A stretch of 64,000 bases of DNA from Hymenobacter mucosus. GTDB lineage: Bacteria > Bacteroidota > Bacteroidia > Cytophagales > Hymenobacteraceae. The translations under genes were made by a program, and so were the position numbers. Positions 53,657 through 62,492 of this stretch are shown piece by piece. The DNA lies in assembly GCF_900188255.1 (NCBI RefSeq), contig NZ_FZNS01000005.1:310001-374000 (forward strand), read 5' to 3'. Under the pieces are notes generated by a model that worked only from the letters and a program-made list of their open reading frames with translations, made no database searches and was not told where the DNA came from. The first letter of the stretch is position 1; each line of letters opens with the position of its first letter.

Positions 53657-54025
53657 TTAGGCGAATTTTTCGTAATTGACCGAATCTTGCCAGAATGTTC
53701 TGCACTCGCGGCGCATTGTTTTCAGGAAGTCTTCCTGTTGCTTAAGAGTGCGCCATTCGCCCAGTCCTAGCCGCTCGCACAACTTATAGAAGTTGTCGCC
53801 CTGGCCCTTTGAGCCTTCTACTTTCACCAAGCAACTAAGAATAGGACGGCCGGCAGCATGTTCCTGTTCAGAAAGCTCGGCAAGGAGTTCATTGAGTCGA
53901 GCTTTCTCGTGGGAAATGTCTAGGTTAAGGCCAAGCTCAGCTTCCTGAACCAAGTTGAGGTAGCTAGTAGTACCCACCTGGGTGCGGGCAAAGCGAATTA
54001 AATGGCTGCGTACTCGGCCGATCAT
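53657..54025 (-). CDS. Hypothetical protein, 122 residues
   Basis: A soluble, largely helical protein. It contains AELGLNLDISHEKARLNELL and NFYKLCERLGLGEWRTLKQQEDF. I chose the ATG at 54025 (MIGRVRSHLIRFART); 30 codons upstream are open but include the region of the neighbouring terminator. No family is recognised. The gene is downstream of proline dehydrogenase, but a terminator separates them. Confidence 0.65.
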   Translation of the reverse strand: MIGRVRSHLIRFARTQVGTTSYLNLVQEAELGLNLDISHEKARLNELLAELSEQEHAAGRPILSCLVKVEGSKGQGDNFYKLCERLGLGEWRTLKQQEDFLKTMRRECRTFWQDSVNYEKFA

Positions 54026-54066
54026 GAGGGAGAAAGTATTAGGGGAGCGGAATGTAGCAAAAAAAA

Positions 54067-54102
54067 GCCCGCCGTCTTTACATCCGAGTAAAGACGGCGG
54101 GC
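54067..54102 (-). terminator. Terminator of the proline dehydrogenase gene
   Basis: GCCCGCCGTCTTTAC (54067-54081) and GTAAAGACGGCGGGC (54088-54102) form a perfect 15-bp stem with loop ATCCGA. Read on the minus strand, it is followed by seven or more T. Confidence 0.9.
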
Positions 54103-54136
54103 GGGCGCTAACCAAAACTGTGCCGGGCTACAAAAA

Positions 54137-55333
54137 CTAGCGTTTCTGCGCTTTACGGCGGTTCATCTCCTTTTGAATTAATAAAAATTCACGGCTGGTT
54201 TGGCCGGCAATAGCGGTGTTTTCATCAGCACGCCGCAGGAGATAGGGCATTACCGACGCAACTGGACCATAAGGCACGTATTTGGCCGTATTATAGCCCG
54301 CATTAGCCAAGTTGTAGGTGAGATTATCGCTCATGCCATATAACTGCGCAAACCACATGCGTGGGTCATTGGGCTGCAAGCCGTTTTCCTGCATAAGCTC
54401 AGTAAGCAGTAGAGAGCTAGCCTCATTATGTGTACCTGCACAAATGCTAATATGATCGGCATGCTCTACGCAGAAACGTAACGACTCATTATAGAGGTCG
54501 TCGGTGGCTTGCTTGCTCGGGTTGATTGGGTTTTGGCGGCCCTGGCTAGCTGCTACGCGGGCTTCCTTTTCCATGTAAGCGCCCCGCACCAGCTTGCCCC
54601 CTAGGTAGTAACCGCCCTGCACTGCATCCTCGTAAGCCTTTTTGATAGCGTCGAGCCGGTCTTGGCGGTACAGCTGATACGTGTTCCAAACAATGGCCGA
54701 CTCCCGGTTGTAGCGCTGCATCATCTCGTACGTCAGCTGGTCAATGGTTTCCTGGAACCAGCTTTCTTCAGCATCAATAAATACGCGTACCCCATACTGG
54801 TGGGCGCGCGCACAGATGGCGTTAATACGCTTTTTGCTGCGCTCGTAGCTGGCCTGCTCAGTAGGCGTGAGGGCTACCCCGCGTTGCACTTTCTCTAAAA
54901 TGGCGCTATCGGCTACACCAGTTACTTTAAATACGGAGAATGGAATCGATTCCGAACGATGGGCCAAATCAATGGTAGCCAGCAGCTCGGTGGTGGTTTC
55001 ATCAAAGCTCTTATCGGTACCCTCTCCTTCCACTGAATAGTCGAGGATGGTACCGATCTGATAGCGGGCTAGCTCCTGGATAACTGGCAAACAATCTTGA
55101 ATGCTCTCACCCCCGCAGAACTGGTCAAAGATGGAGTTCTTGATCAAAAACTTAGTGCCGGGCACATGCCACTTCAGCGCTGTTTTCATGAGGCCTCCGC
55201 CCGTCTTCACAAGGGAGTTGTTATTCATGGCTGCAAACAGGGCGTACATTTTGCGTAGCTCCCCATCCGATTTGGAGGCGAAAGCAACGGCAGTATCCTC
55301 GAAGGATAGGGGGGGGGCTTGCGTAAGGGACAT
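54137..55333 (-). CDS. Proline dehydrogenase
   Basis: A flavoenzyme that oxidises proline to pyrroline-5-carboxylate, the first step of proline use. The barrel has VRVFIDAEESWFQETIDQLT, KLVRGAYMEKEARVAA and the FAD- and substrate-contact region AQLYGMSDNLTYNLANAGY, ending RRADENTAIAG. The 398 residues show a monofunctional enzyme, not the PutA fusion. It has a good -7 promoter box and its own terminator. The dehydrogenase for the next step is not adjacent. Confidence 0.93.
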   Translation of the reverse strand: MSLTQAPPLSFEDTAVAFASKSDGELRKMYALFAAMNNNSLVKTGGGLMKTALKWHVPGTKFLIKNSIFDQFCGGESIQDCLPVIQELARYQIGTILDYSVEGEGTDKSFDETTTELLATIDLAHRSESIPFSVFKVTGVADSAILEKVQRGVALTPTEQASYERSKKRINAICARAHQYGVRVFIDAEESWFQETIDQLTYEMMQRYNRESAIVWNTYQLYRQDRLDAIKKAYEDAVQGGYYLGGKLVRGAYMEKEARVAASQGRQNPINPSKQATDDLYNESLRFCVEHADHISICAGTHNEASSLLLTELMQENGLQPNDPRMWFAQLYGMSDNLTYNLANAGYNTAKYVPYGPVASVMPYLLRRADENTAIAGQTSREFLLIQKEMNRRKAQKR

Positions 55334-55374
55334 TAAGCAGTCAGTTTAGCGACGAGTGGGCGGACTTCGCAGGG

Positions 55375-55382
55375 CAAAGATA
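55375..55382 (-). promoter_or_regulatory. -7 promoter element for proline dehydrogenase
   Basis: On the minus strand it reads TATCTTTG, an exact match to TAnnTTTG. A TTTG lies 17 bases upstream (55400-55403), slightly short of the usual 19. The ATG is about 41 bases downstream. Confidence 0.55.
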
Positions 55383-55508
55383 GCCGGTTAACATCGTTTC
55401 AAACCGGATAGTTACTTAACTGCAATTTGCTTTTTCGAAGGTTGCGCCTCGCCTCGCCACTTAGGTAGCTTATAGCCAATACCGTCGCTATGCTGCGTAA
55501 TTCTATAC

Positions 55509-55955
55509 TTACTGAGCGTTAGCTGCTACAGGAGTAGTAGAATTAGCTACGCGGATGTACTGGTGGTTACTAAGCTTGCCGTTGGCGTCCTGGAGATACA
55601 ACCGGTTGCCGGAGACTAGATAGTATTGACTGCTTTGGTAACCACGGTAAATGATAACGTGACGGTATTTGTTTTTGGCATTGCTACGGGCGGCGCGCCG
55701 TACAGAATATGCTGCTGCACCCCGCAAAGTGCCGTCCTCGAAAAACCGAGCCCGCCCGCGCCGGTCAAACTCAATCCGAACCCGGTGCCCAGTAACGGCC
55801 GGAGTAAGAGCCGGATCCGAAACAATAGAACTTTCCACCCACTCCCAACGGCCCACTAACTGTTCCTCTGCGGTTGGTAATGAGTCACGGTTACATGCTG
55901 CCAAGAATACTGCAGCCCCACCAGTAATGAATAACTGACGTAAGAAAGAATTCAT
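55509..55955 (-). CDS. Hypothetical lipoprotein, 148 residues
   Basis: A small exported lipoprotein with lipobox AVFLAAC (Cys near residue 21). The mature part opens with a linker and then QLVGRWEWVESSIV, a start typical of lipocalin-like DUF proteins in this phylum. Beta strands follow (RVRIEFDRRGRARFFEDG, HVIIYRGYQSSQYYLVSGN). The fold is probably a small barrel. No function is known. Confidence 0.7.
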   Translation of the reverse strand: MNSFLRQLFITGGAAVFLAACNRDSLPTAEEQLVGRWEWVESSIVSDPALTPAVTGHRVRIEFDRRGRARFFEDGTLRGAAAYSVRRAARSNAKNKYRHVIIYRGYQSSQYYLVSGNRLYLQDANGKLSNHQYIRVANSTTPVAANAQ

Positions 55956-56028
55956 AAAATAATAGAGCTTAAGTTGCGCTACTATGAGTGATATAAAGCT
56001 TAAATAGTTGCATCAAAACAAGTGAATT

Positions 56029-57123
56029 TTGGGCAATTTCACGCTACCAAAGCGCATAAGTTTTTTTGAAACCGACACGACCTTGACAGACACATTATTT
56101 TTGGGCGCAGAAGCGCTGCCCGCACTGGCAGAACTGCTCCGCCGTCCAGCTGTAGGACAGGTTTGGGTACTAGCCGATGCTAACACGGCCCGCTTGTGCT
56201 ACCCCCTGCTACAACCGCATTTGCCGCCTACTCATCGGCTAATTGAAATTCCCGCCGGCGAGGAATTTAAGACGCTTGCTACCTGTGATACCGTGTGGCA
56301 GCAGCTTACGGAGCAGAACACAGACCGCCACGCCGTGCTCGTGAACTTGGGCGGTGGGGTAGTGACGGACTTGGGTGGTTTTTGTGCGGCGGTGTACAAA
56401 CGGGGTATTCGCTTCATTCAGGTGCCCACTACCTTGCTGGCGCAGGTAGATGCTAGTGTAGGAGGCAAAACAGGCGTTGATTTCCTCGGCTTCAAAAACC
56501 AACTGGGCGTATTTCAGGAGCCAGCGGCCGTGTGCATTGATCCGCAGTTCTTGCAGACCCTGGACCCGCGGCAGTTGAAGGCTGGTTACGCCGAGATAGT
56601 AAAGCACTGGCTGATTGCCGATGCCGACGCCTTCCAGCAGAACCGGAGCATTGGTATGTTCGTGGAGGAGTGGCTGCCCCTGATTCGGGAGTCGGTACTA
56701 TTGAAAGAACAGGTAGTAGCCCAAGATCCGTTGGAAAGTGGCCTACGCAAAGTGCTCAATTACGGGCATACCGTCGGCCATGCCCTAGAGAGCTATTTGC
56801 TACTTCAGCCTGGCCGCGAAATTCTGCACGGCGAAGCTGTAGCTGCTGGAATGATATGCGAGGCTTGGCTGAGCCGCGAAAAGGGGCTTCTGAGCGAGCA
56901 GGAACTTGATACGATTGAGACCTTCCTGTTTTCGGTTTTCGAGAAAGTGCAGTTCGTAACACTTGAGACGGAGGCTATTGCGGAGTTTGCTTATCAGGAT
57001 AAGAAGAACGTGGGTTCCACTATCAACTGCACCCTACTGGAAGGAATTGGCCGTGCCGTGTATGACCAACCCGTAACTCCTGCCGAAATTGCTGCTTCCT
57101 TGCGTTACTACCACCGGCTCTGA
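56029..57123 (+). CDS. aroB: 3-dehydroquinate synthase
   Basis: Catalyses the second step of the shikimate pathway, using NAD and a divalent metal. The nucleotide region GGGVVTDLGGFCAAVYKRG, FIQVPTTLLAQVDASVGGK, the metal-ligand Glu and His in KAGYAEIVKHW, LNYGHTVGHALE and ILHGEAVAAGM are all present. The length of 364 is usual. The start is TTG at 56029; no ATG is in frame before the conserved body. aroA lies 88 bases downstream on the same strand. Confidence 0.95.
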   Translation: MGNFTLPKRISFFETDTTLTDTLFLGAEALPALAELLRRPAVGQVWVLADANTARLCYPLLQPHLPPTHRLIEIPAGEEFKTLATCDTVWQQLTEQNTDRHAVLVNLGGGVVTDLGGFCAAVYKRGIRFIQVPTTLLAQVDASVGGKTGVDFLGFKNQLGVFQEPAAVCIDPQFLQTLDPRQLKAGYAEIVKHWLIADADAFQQNRSIGMFVEEWLPLIRESVLLKEQVVAQDPLESGLRKVLNYGHTVGHALESYLLLQPGREILHGEAVAAGMICEAWLSREKGLLSEQELDTIETFLFSVFEKVQFVTLETEAIAEFAYQDKKNVGSTINCTLLEGIGRAVYDQPVTPAEIAASLRYYHRL

Positions 57124-57211
57124 GTTGGCCGGTATTTCTGTTTGTTGCCGCTGCTATTGAGCCTGCGGTTAGCGTCGGATGCTAGCTAGTACCCGGCCTC
57201 ATTTTTTTTGC

Positions 57212-58474
57212 ATGACGATTTCTTCCTCCCCTGAGTACCCTGCTTCTCTCCAGCTGACGTGGCCAAGCCAAGTTCTGCGCGGAAGTGCGCAAGTTCCGGC
57301 TTCCAAAAGTGAAAGCAACCGCGCCCTGATTATTCAAGCCTTGGCTGGTGGCGGCCAGCTACGTAATCTGTCGGACGCTAACGATACCCAACTCATGGAG
57401 CGGCTGCTCCAAGACCCCGCTGCCGCTACTTTCGATGCTGAAGATGCCGGCACGGTGATGCGTTTTTTGACGGCTTATCTTGCTATGACCGGGCGCCAAA
57501 CTGAATTGGTAGGTACTGCTCGCATGCTGGAGCGCCCCATTGGGGTTCTGGTAGAAGCGCTCCGCCAATTGGGAGCCCGGATAGAGTATGCCGGGCAGGA
57601 GGGCTACCCACCCTTGCGCCTGCAAGGGCGTACGCCCCAGCCAGCAGAGGAAGATCCCACGGAGCTAACAGTGCGCGGCGACATCAGCAGCCAGTACATC
57701 TCGGCCCTTCTGATGATTGGGCCCACCTTGCCAAGTGGCTTGCGTATCTGGCTTACGGGTAAGGTCGGCTCGCGCCCCTACATCCGTATGACGCAGGCAC
57801 TGATGCAGCACTTTGGTGCTCAGTGCCGCGACTTGGGCGAGGTGTTGGAAGTGCGCTCCCAGGCCTACCAGCCCACCGATTATACCGTGGAAGGCGACTG
57901 GTCGGCGGCTAGCTATTGGTATGCAATGGTAGCCTTAGCACCGGCGGGCTCCCACCTAACCTTGCCCACGCTACGCCGATACTCCTGGCAGGGCGACCAA
58001 GCTATTGTGGGTATTATGGCACAGCTTGGGGTCCAGACCGAATTCTTAGCTAATGAATCGGTGCGCCTGACCCAGACGGCACCTGCCGCCGCCGTAGAGC
58101 AGGACTTTACCGACTGCCCCGATCTGGCGCAAACTGTAGCCGTGGTAGCAGCTGCTCTTGGTGTGCCTACTATCATGACGGGCCTGGAAAGCTTGCGCAT
58201 TAAGGAAACGGATCGGATTGCTGCCCTGCAACAGGAGTTAGCAAAGTTTGGTGGTGCCCTCACGGACGAAGGAGAGGGCCGCTTCCGCGTTTCAGCTGAT
58301 GGCTTCGAAGTTAAAAATCAAACAGTAGCTACCTATCACGACCACCGCATGGCTATGGCTTTTGCGCCCTTAGCCTTGCGTGGACCTCTAACTATTGAGG
58401 CGCCCCGTGTAGTGCGCAAATCCTACCCACAGTTCTGGCAGGAATTGGGAAAAATAGGTTTCGAGGTCCGCTAA
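57212..58474 (+). CDS. aroA: 3-phosphoshikimate 1-carboxyvinyltransferase (EPSP synthase)
   Basis: Joins phosphoenolpyruvate to shikimate-3-phosphate. Substrate-binding motifs are PASKSESNRAL at the N-terminus, EDAGTVMRFLTAYL, ERPIGVLVEALRQLGA, RGDISSQYISALL, LRIKETDRI and YHDHRMAMAFA. The protein is 420 residues. I chose the ATG at 57212 (MTISSSPEYPASLQL); an ATG 11 codons earlier at 57179 is also possible. Its place after aroB makes a two-gene aromatic amino-acid block. A long hairpin follows. Confidence 0.95.
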   Translation: MTISSSPEYPASLQLTWPSQVLRGSAQVPASKSESNRALIIQALAGGGQLRNLSDANDTQLMERLLQDPAAATFDAEDAGTVMRFLTAYLAMTGRQTELVGTARMLERPIGVLVEALRQLGARIEYAGQEGYPPLRLQGRTPQPAEEDPTELTVRGDISSQYISALLMIGPTLPSGLRIWLTGKVGSRPYIRMTQALMQHFGAQCRDLGEVLEVRSQAYQPTDYTVEGDWSAASYWYAMVALAPAGSHLTLPTLRRYSWQGDQAIVGIMAQLGVQTEFLANESVRLTQTAPAAAVEQDFTDCPDLAQTVAVVAAALGVPTIMTGLESLRIKETDRIAALQQELAKFGGALTDEGEGRFRVSADGFEVKNQTVATYHDHRMAMAFAPLALRGPLTIEAPRVVRKSYPQFWQELGKIGFEVR

Positions 58475-58485
58475 TCTGCTTCTCA

Positions 58486-58541
58486 ATTACCAAACAACTG
58501 CGCCCCGCTAGCATACTAGTGGGGCGCAGTTGTTTGGTAAT
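58486..58541. terminator. Very long bidirectional terminator hairpin
   Basis: A 26-bp stem (58486-58511 with 58516-58541), including one G-T pair, has loop CATA. It lies between aroA and the convergent binding-protein gene. Confidence 0.88.
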
Positions 58542-58581
58542 CTATTTTGAAAGAGAAGCGGGCGAAAGTAAACCGCACGTA

Positions 58582-59370
58582 TCAGAGAGTTCGGAAGTAA
58601 TCCGCTGAGTGTAGGAGCCGGCTGCCATACCAGCTGAATAATTCGCCGTCTACGATTCGAATGGTAGCCCCTGGGCAGATGGCCTGAAACTCCACTCGGT
58701 GTTTTTCGCCGAACGGGTAAGGCTCCGAAGAAAGCAAAATCTGGTGTGGTGCAGCCTCTGCTAGTTGAGCAGGGGTAATTTCAGGATAACGCTGTAGCTG
58801 CGCAAACACATTCTGAAAGCCCGCCCGCTGCAGCATATCATTAATGAACGTGCCGCTTGCTGCTACCATATAGGGTTTACGCCAAATAAAGTAGGCAGCA
58901 GGCACAAGCGAATCAGAAACTTGTAAAGCCGTAAAAGATGCTGCTATTGCTGCGCTTAGCGAATCTGCTTTCGCTTGTCGGCCGGTTATGAGTCCAACGC
59001 GCCGGATCATATCCAAGGAGGCCTCCAGGTTTGTGATGTCGCTCATCCAGACCGGGTGCTTACTTGCCAACTCTGTAATTCCCTCTTGATAATTTTCCTC
59101 CTTATTACCCAAAATCAAATCGGGCTTTAAGCTGGCAATTCTCGCGAAATCAAAATTTTTCGTGCCGCCTACTACTTGGGCCTGCTGCCGCGCTGTCCGC
59201 GGGTGAATACAAAACTTCGTAACGCCTACTACCCGGCTACCCAGGCCCAGGTCGTAGAGCAATTCGGTTTGGGAAGGTACAAGCGACACGATTCGCTGCG
59301 GGGGGTAGGGCACTGCCACACGCCGTCCCATTTGGTCGGTAACGGTAAGCGGCGGAAGAAAATCCAGCAT
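58582..59370 (-). CDS. BtuF-like helical-backbone metal-receptor protein, without signal peptide
   Basis: A 262-residue protein of the substrate-binding family used with ABC importers for cobalamin or iron chelates. Landmarks are PPQRIVSLVPSQTELLYDLG near the start, KPDLILGNKEEN in the middle and a Trp/Tyr-rich later half (YFIWRKPYMVAASGTFIND). The ATG at 59370 opens with MLDFLPPLTVTDQMG and gives no signal peptide or lipobox, which is unusual for a periplasmic receptor. No ABC permease or ATPase gene is close. Confidence 0.82.
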   Translation of the reverse strand: MLDFLPPLTVTDQMGRRVAVPYPPQRIVSLVPSQTELLYDLGLGSRVVGVTKFCIHPRTARQQAQVVGGTKNFDFARIASLKPDLILGNKEENYQEGITELASKHPVWMSDITNLEASLDMIRRVGLITGRQAKADSLSAAIAASFTALQVSDSLVPAAYFIWRKPYMVAASGTFINDMLQRAGFQNVFAQLQRYPEITPAQLAEAAPHQILLSSEPYPFGEKHRVEFQAICPGATIRIVDGELFSWYGSRLLHSADYFRTL

Positions 59371-59475
59371 GAAATAAAAAGTTGACCTGCTTCAAACGAT
59401 AGCCATACGCAGAAGAGGCGCCGCTCTGCATACCACAGAACAGCGCCTCTTCGACGGGCAGCCCAACGGCACTAC

Positions 59476-60546
59476 TTAGCTAAAATAGCGGAAGTCCTGC
59501 TTGTCCTCAATGCGCAACAGCGTTTCGTAGATAAGCTGCGTTACATGCTCCACATCGTCTTTATGCACGGTTTCTACCGTGGTGTGCATGTACTTCAAGG
59601 GTAGCGAAATCAGGGCCGAAGCCACGCCTGCTCCCGAATAAGCAAATGCGTCGGTGTCGGTGCCCGTGGCACGGGTAGCGGCGGCCCGCTGGAAGGGAAT
59701 CTCCGCTGCCTGAGCCGTCTCAATGATAAGGTCGCGCAGGTTATTCTGTACCGCCGGGCCGTAGGTGATTACGGGGCCTTTTCCGCAGAAAATGTCGCCG
59801 GCAGTTTTTTTCTCATACATCGGCGACTGCGTGTCATGCGTCACGTCGGTGATGATGGCAACATCGGGCTTAATGCGGTGAGCAATCATCTCCGCGCCGC
59901 GCAAGCCAATTTCTTCCTGCACGGCATTTACCACATACAAGCCAAAAGGTAGCTTCTTGTCGTTTTCCTTTAGCATGCGGGCTACTTCAGCAATCATGAA
60001 GCCACCGATACGGTTGTCTAAGGCGCGGCCTACGTAGTACCGGTCATTGAGGACGGTGAACTCATCTTCAAAGGTTACTACCGAACCCACGTGGATACCC
60101 AACTGCTCTACTTCTTCCTTAGAAGACGCACCGCAGTCCAAATACACAGTTTCAATAGTAGGGGCTTTGTCTTGCTCTACTTTCCGCACATGAATAGCTG
60201 GCCAGCCAAATACGGCCTTCACTATGCCTTTTTTTGTGTGGATGTTTACGCGCTTGCTTGGCGCTACCAAGGGGTCGGAACCTCCGTTTTTACGCAGATA
60301 CAAGAAGCCCGATTCCGTGATAAAGTTTACGAAATAGCTGATCTCGTCGGCGTGGGCCTCAATCACTACTTTGTACTCAGCTTCGGGGTTGATAACGCCC
60401 ACTACGGTACCATAAGTGTCGACAAAATACTCGTCGATGTAGGGCTTGATATATTCGAGCCAGAGTTTCTGTCCTTCCTTCTCGAAACCAGTAGGGGAGG
60501 GGTTATTTAGGTACTTCTGTAGGAAGTCAAACGATTCTTGACGCAT
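59476..60546 (-). CDS. M42 family metallo-aminopeptidase
   Basis: A cytosolic aminopeptidase of 356 residues, usually a dodecamer (TET type). The two-metal site is present: His in VIEAHADEIS, Asp in ALDNRIGG, the Glu pair in AVQEEIGLRGA, Asp in ITDVTHDTQ and the late His in KYMHTTVETV. It also carries the SGAGVAS segment. It would trim short peptides made by the proteasome-like and Clp proteases. It is transcribed toward the BtuF-like gene. Confidence 0.93.
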   Translation of the reverse strand: MRQESFDFLQKYLNNPSPTGFEKEGQKLWLEYIKPYIDEYFVDTYGTVVGVINPEAEYKVVIEAHADEISYFVNFITESGFLYLRKNGGSDPLVAPSKRVNIHTKKGIVKAVFGWPAIHVRKVEQDKAPTIETVYLDCGASSKEEVEQLGIHVGSVVTFEDEFTVLNDRYYVGRALDNRIGGFMIAEVARMLKENDKKLPFGLYVVNAVQEEIGLRGAEMIAHRIKPDVAIITDVTHDTQSPMYEKKTAGDIFCGKGPVITYGPAVQNNLRDLIIETAQAAEIPFQRAAATRATGTDTDAFAYSGAGVASALISLPLKYMHTTVETVHKDDVEHVTQLIYETLLRIEDKQDFRYFS

Positions 60547-60667
60547 ACGGTAGGTGTCATCCTGGGCTATGCGAAGGACCTTTTCGCACCAGGTTGTTTT
60601 TCTAGGTCAGAACAGGGTAACTCTCAGTCCTTCGCGCTACCTCGCTCGATCGTAACAGGGACTTTAT

Positions 60668-62236
60668 TTACAAGGGGATGTTGCCATGCTTCTTGCGCGG
60701 CAAGGTGTCTACTTTATTTTCTAACATCTTAAACGCCCGAATTAGCTTCTGGCGCGTCTGAGAAGGTAAAATTACTTCATCTACGAAGCCGCGGTGGGCC
60801 GCGCGGTAGGGAGTAGCAAACTTTTCCTGGTACTCATCTACCTTCTCTTGCAGCTTCGCTTCCGGGTCAGCCGCCTGAGCAATTTCTCGCTTGAAGATGA
60901 TTTCGGCGGCTCCTTTGGCGCCCATTACGGCAATTTCGGCAGTAGGCCAAGCGTAGTTCATGTCGGCTCCAATGTGCTTGGAGTTCATTACGTCGTAAGC
61001 TCCACCGTACGCCTTACGGGTGATAACCGTGATACGCGGTACCGTAGCTTCGCAGAAGGCATAGAGCAGCTTTGCACCATTGGTAATAATGCCCCGCCAT
61101 TCCTGATCGGTGCCCGGTAGAAAGCCTGGTACATCTTCCAGCACCAGCAGCGGAATGTTAAACGAGTCGCAGAACCGTACGAACCGCGCCGCTTTGGTCG
61201 AGGCATTAATATCGAGCACACCGGCCAGTACTGCCGGCTGGTTGCCTACTATTCCAATGCTGCGACCACCAAGGCGGGCAAACCCGACCACAATGTTCTC
61301 AGCGAAGTTCTGATGTGCTTCTAAGAACGAATCAGTATCGACTATGCCCTCAATTACTTCGCGGATGTCGTACGGCTGGTTTGGGTTGTCAGGGATGATG
61401 GAGTCCAGTACCGGCCGCGACTCATCCAAGCCCGTTTCGTAGGGTACTGCGGGTGCCGTTTCCTCGCAGTTCTGCGGCATGTAGCTCAGCAGGGCCTTGA
61501 GTTGGTTAATGCACGCTACCTCGTTGGGTGCTGTGAAGTGCGTCACGCCGCTCTTGGTAGAATGCGTGCTAGCACCGCCCAACTCCTCACTCGTAACGGT
61601 TTCATGGGTCACCGTCTTCACTACGTTGGGGCCGGTCACGAACATATAGCTCGTATCTTCCACCATCAAAATGAAGTCGGTAATGGCGGGCGAGTACACC
61701 GCGCCGCCTGCGCACGGCCCCATAATAGCCGAGAGCTGAGGTACTACGCCTGAGGCCAGGGTGTTCTTGTAGAAGATATCAGCGTAGCCACCTAAGCTTA
61801 CTACTCCTTCTTGAATACGGGCCCCGCCTGAGTCATTAAGCCCAATCACGGGGGCTCCGTTCTTCATGGCTAGGTCCATGATTTTTACAATTTTCTCGGC
61901 GTGGGTTTCGCTAAGAGAGCCGCCGAAAACGGTGAAATCTTGGGAGAACACATATACCAAGCGGCCGTTGACGGTACCATAACCCGTTACTACTCCATCG
62001 CCTAGGTAGTATTCCTTGTCAAGACCGAAGTCCTTAGAGCGGTGCATTACAAACTTTCCTATCTCCTCAAACGATCCTTCATCAAGTAACAGATCAATCC
62101 GCTCGCGGGCAGTAAGCTTGCCTTTCTTGTGTTGGGCGTCGATGCGGGCTTGGCCGCCGCCCAATAAAGCTTCCTGGTTTTTGCGTTCAAGAATTTCGAG
62201 TTTACTCAGGTGGGCTTCAGCGCGTGAATCAGACAT
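60668..62236 (-). CDS. Acyl-CoA carboxylase beta (carboxyltransferase) subunit
   Basis: The carboxyltransferase subunit of a biotin-dependent propionyl-CoA or methylmalonyl-CoA enzyme. The two halves of the crotonase-like fold are present: [54 protein letters not shown] and the later [25 protein letters not shown]. The length of 522 residues fits. The start at ATG 62236 ([14 protein letters not shown]) is chosen over 22 further open codons. The biotin carboxylase and biotin carrier subunits are not adjacent in this window. A -7 box lies upstream. Confidence 0.93.
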   Translation of the reverse strand: MSDSRAEAHLSKLEILERKNQEALLGGGQARIDAQHKKGKLTARERIDLLLDEGSFEEIGKFVMHRSKDFGLDKEYYLGDGVVTGYGTVNGRLVYVFSQDFTVFGGSLSETHAEKIVKIMDLAMKNGAPVIGLNDSGGARIQEGVVSLGGYADIFYKNTLASGVVPQLSAIMGPCAGGAVYSPAITDFILMVEDTSYMFVTGPNVVKTVTHETVTSEELGGASTHSTKSGVTHFTAPNEVACINQLKALLSYMPQNCEETAPAVPYETGLDESRPVLDSIIPDNPNQPYDIREVIEGIVDTDSFLEAHQNFAENIVVGFARLGGRSIGIVGNQPAVLAGVLDINASTKAARFVRFCDSFNIPLLVLEDVPGFLPGTDQEWRGIITNGAKLLYAFCEATVPRITVITRKAYGGAYDVMNSKHIGADMNYAWPTAEIAVMGAKGAAEIIFKREIAQAADPEAKLQEKVDEYQEKFATPYRAAHRGFVDEVILPSQTRQKLIRAFKMLENKVDTLPRKKHGNIPL

Positions 62237-62282
62237 TGGGCGGGAGTAGGAAATGCAGAGTGTACTAGTTAGGTCAGGAAAC

Positions 62283-62290
62283 CAAAGGTA
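62283..62290 (-). promoter_or_regulatory. -7 promoter element for the acyl-CoA carboxylase beta gene
   Basis: On the minus strand it reads TACCTTTG, an exact match to TAnnTTTG, about 46 bases before the ATG. No good -33 element was found. Confidence 0.5.
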
Positions 62291-62443
62291 ACGCACCAAC
62301 AAAGAAAAGCCGCACCAGAATTGTGGGGCGGCTTAGCAATGGCTAGGATATCGAGGTGCTGTTGTTGACACTTGTATATTGAGAGTATTAAGGTTAATAA
62401 GTTAGAACCTGTACTAACAACGGTTAGCTTATTAAGCTACAAA

Positions 62444-62475
62444 AAAGGCCGGCTCCTAGGTGGGAGCCGGCCTTT
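62444..62475 (-). terminator. Terminator of clpC
   Basis: AAAGGCCGGCTCC (62444-62456) and GGAGCCGGCCTTT (62463-62475) form a perfect 13-bp stem. On the minus strand it is followed by TTTGTAG, next to the clpC stop. Confidence 0.88.
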
Positions 62476-62492
62476 CTCATATTGAATGACGA

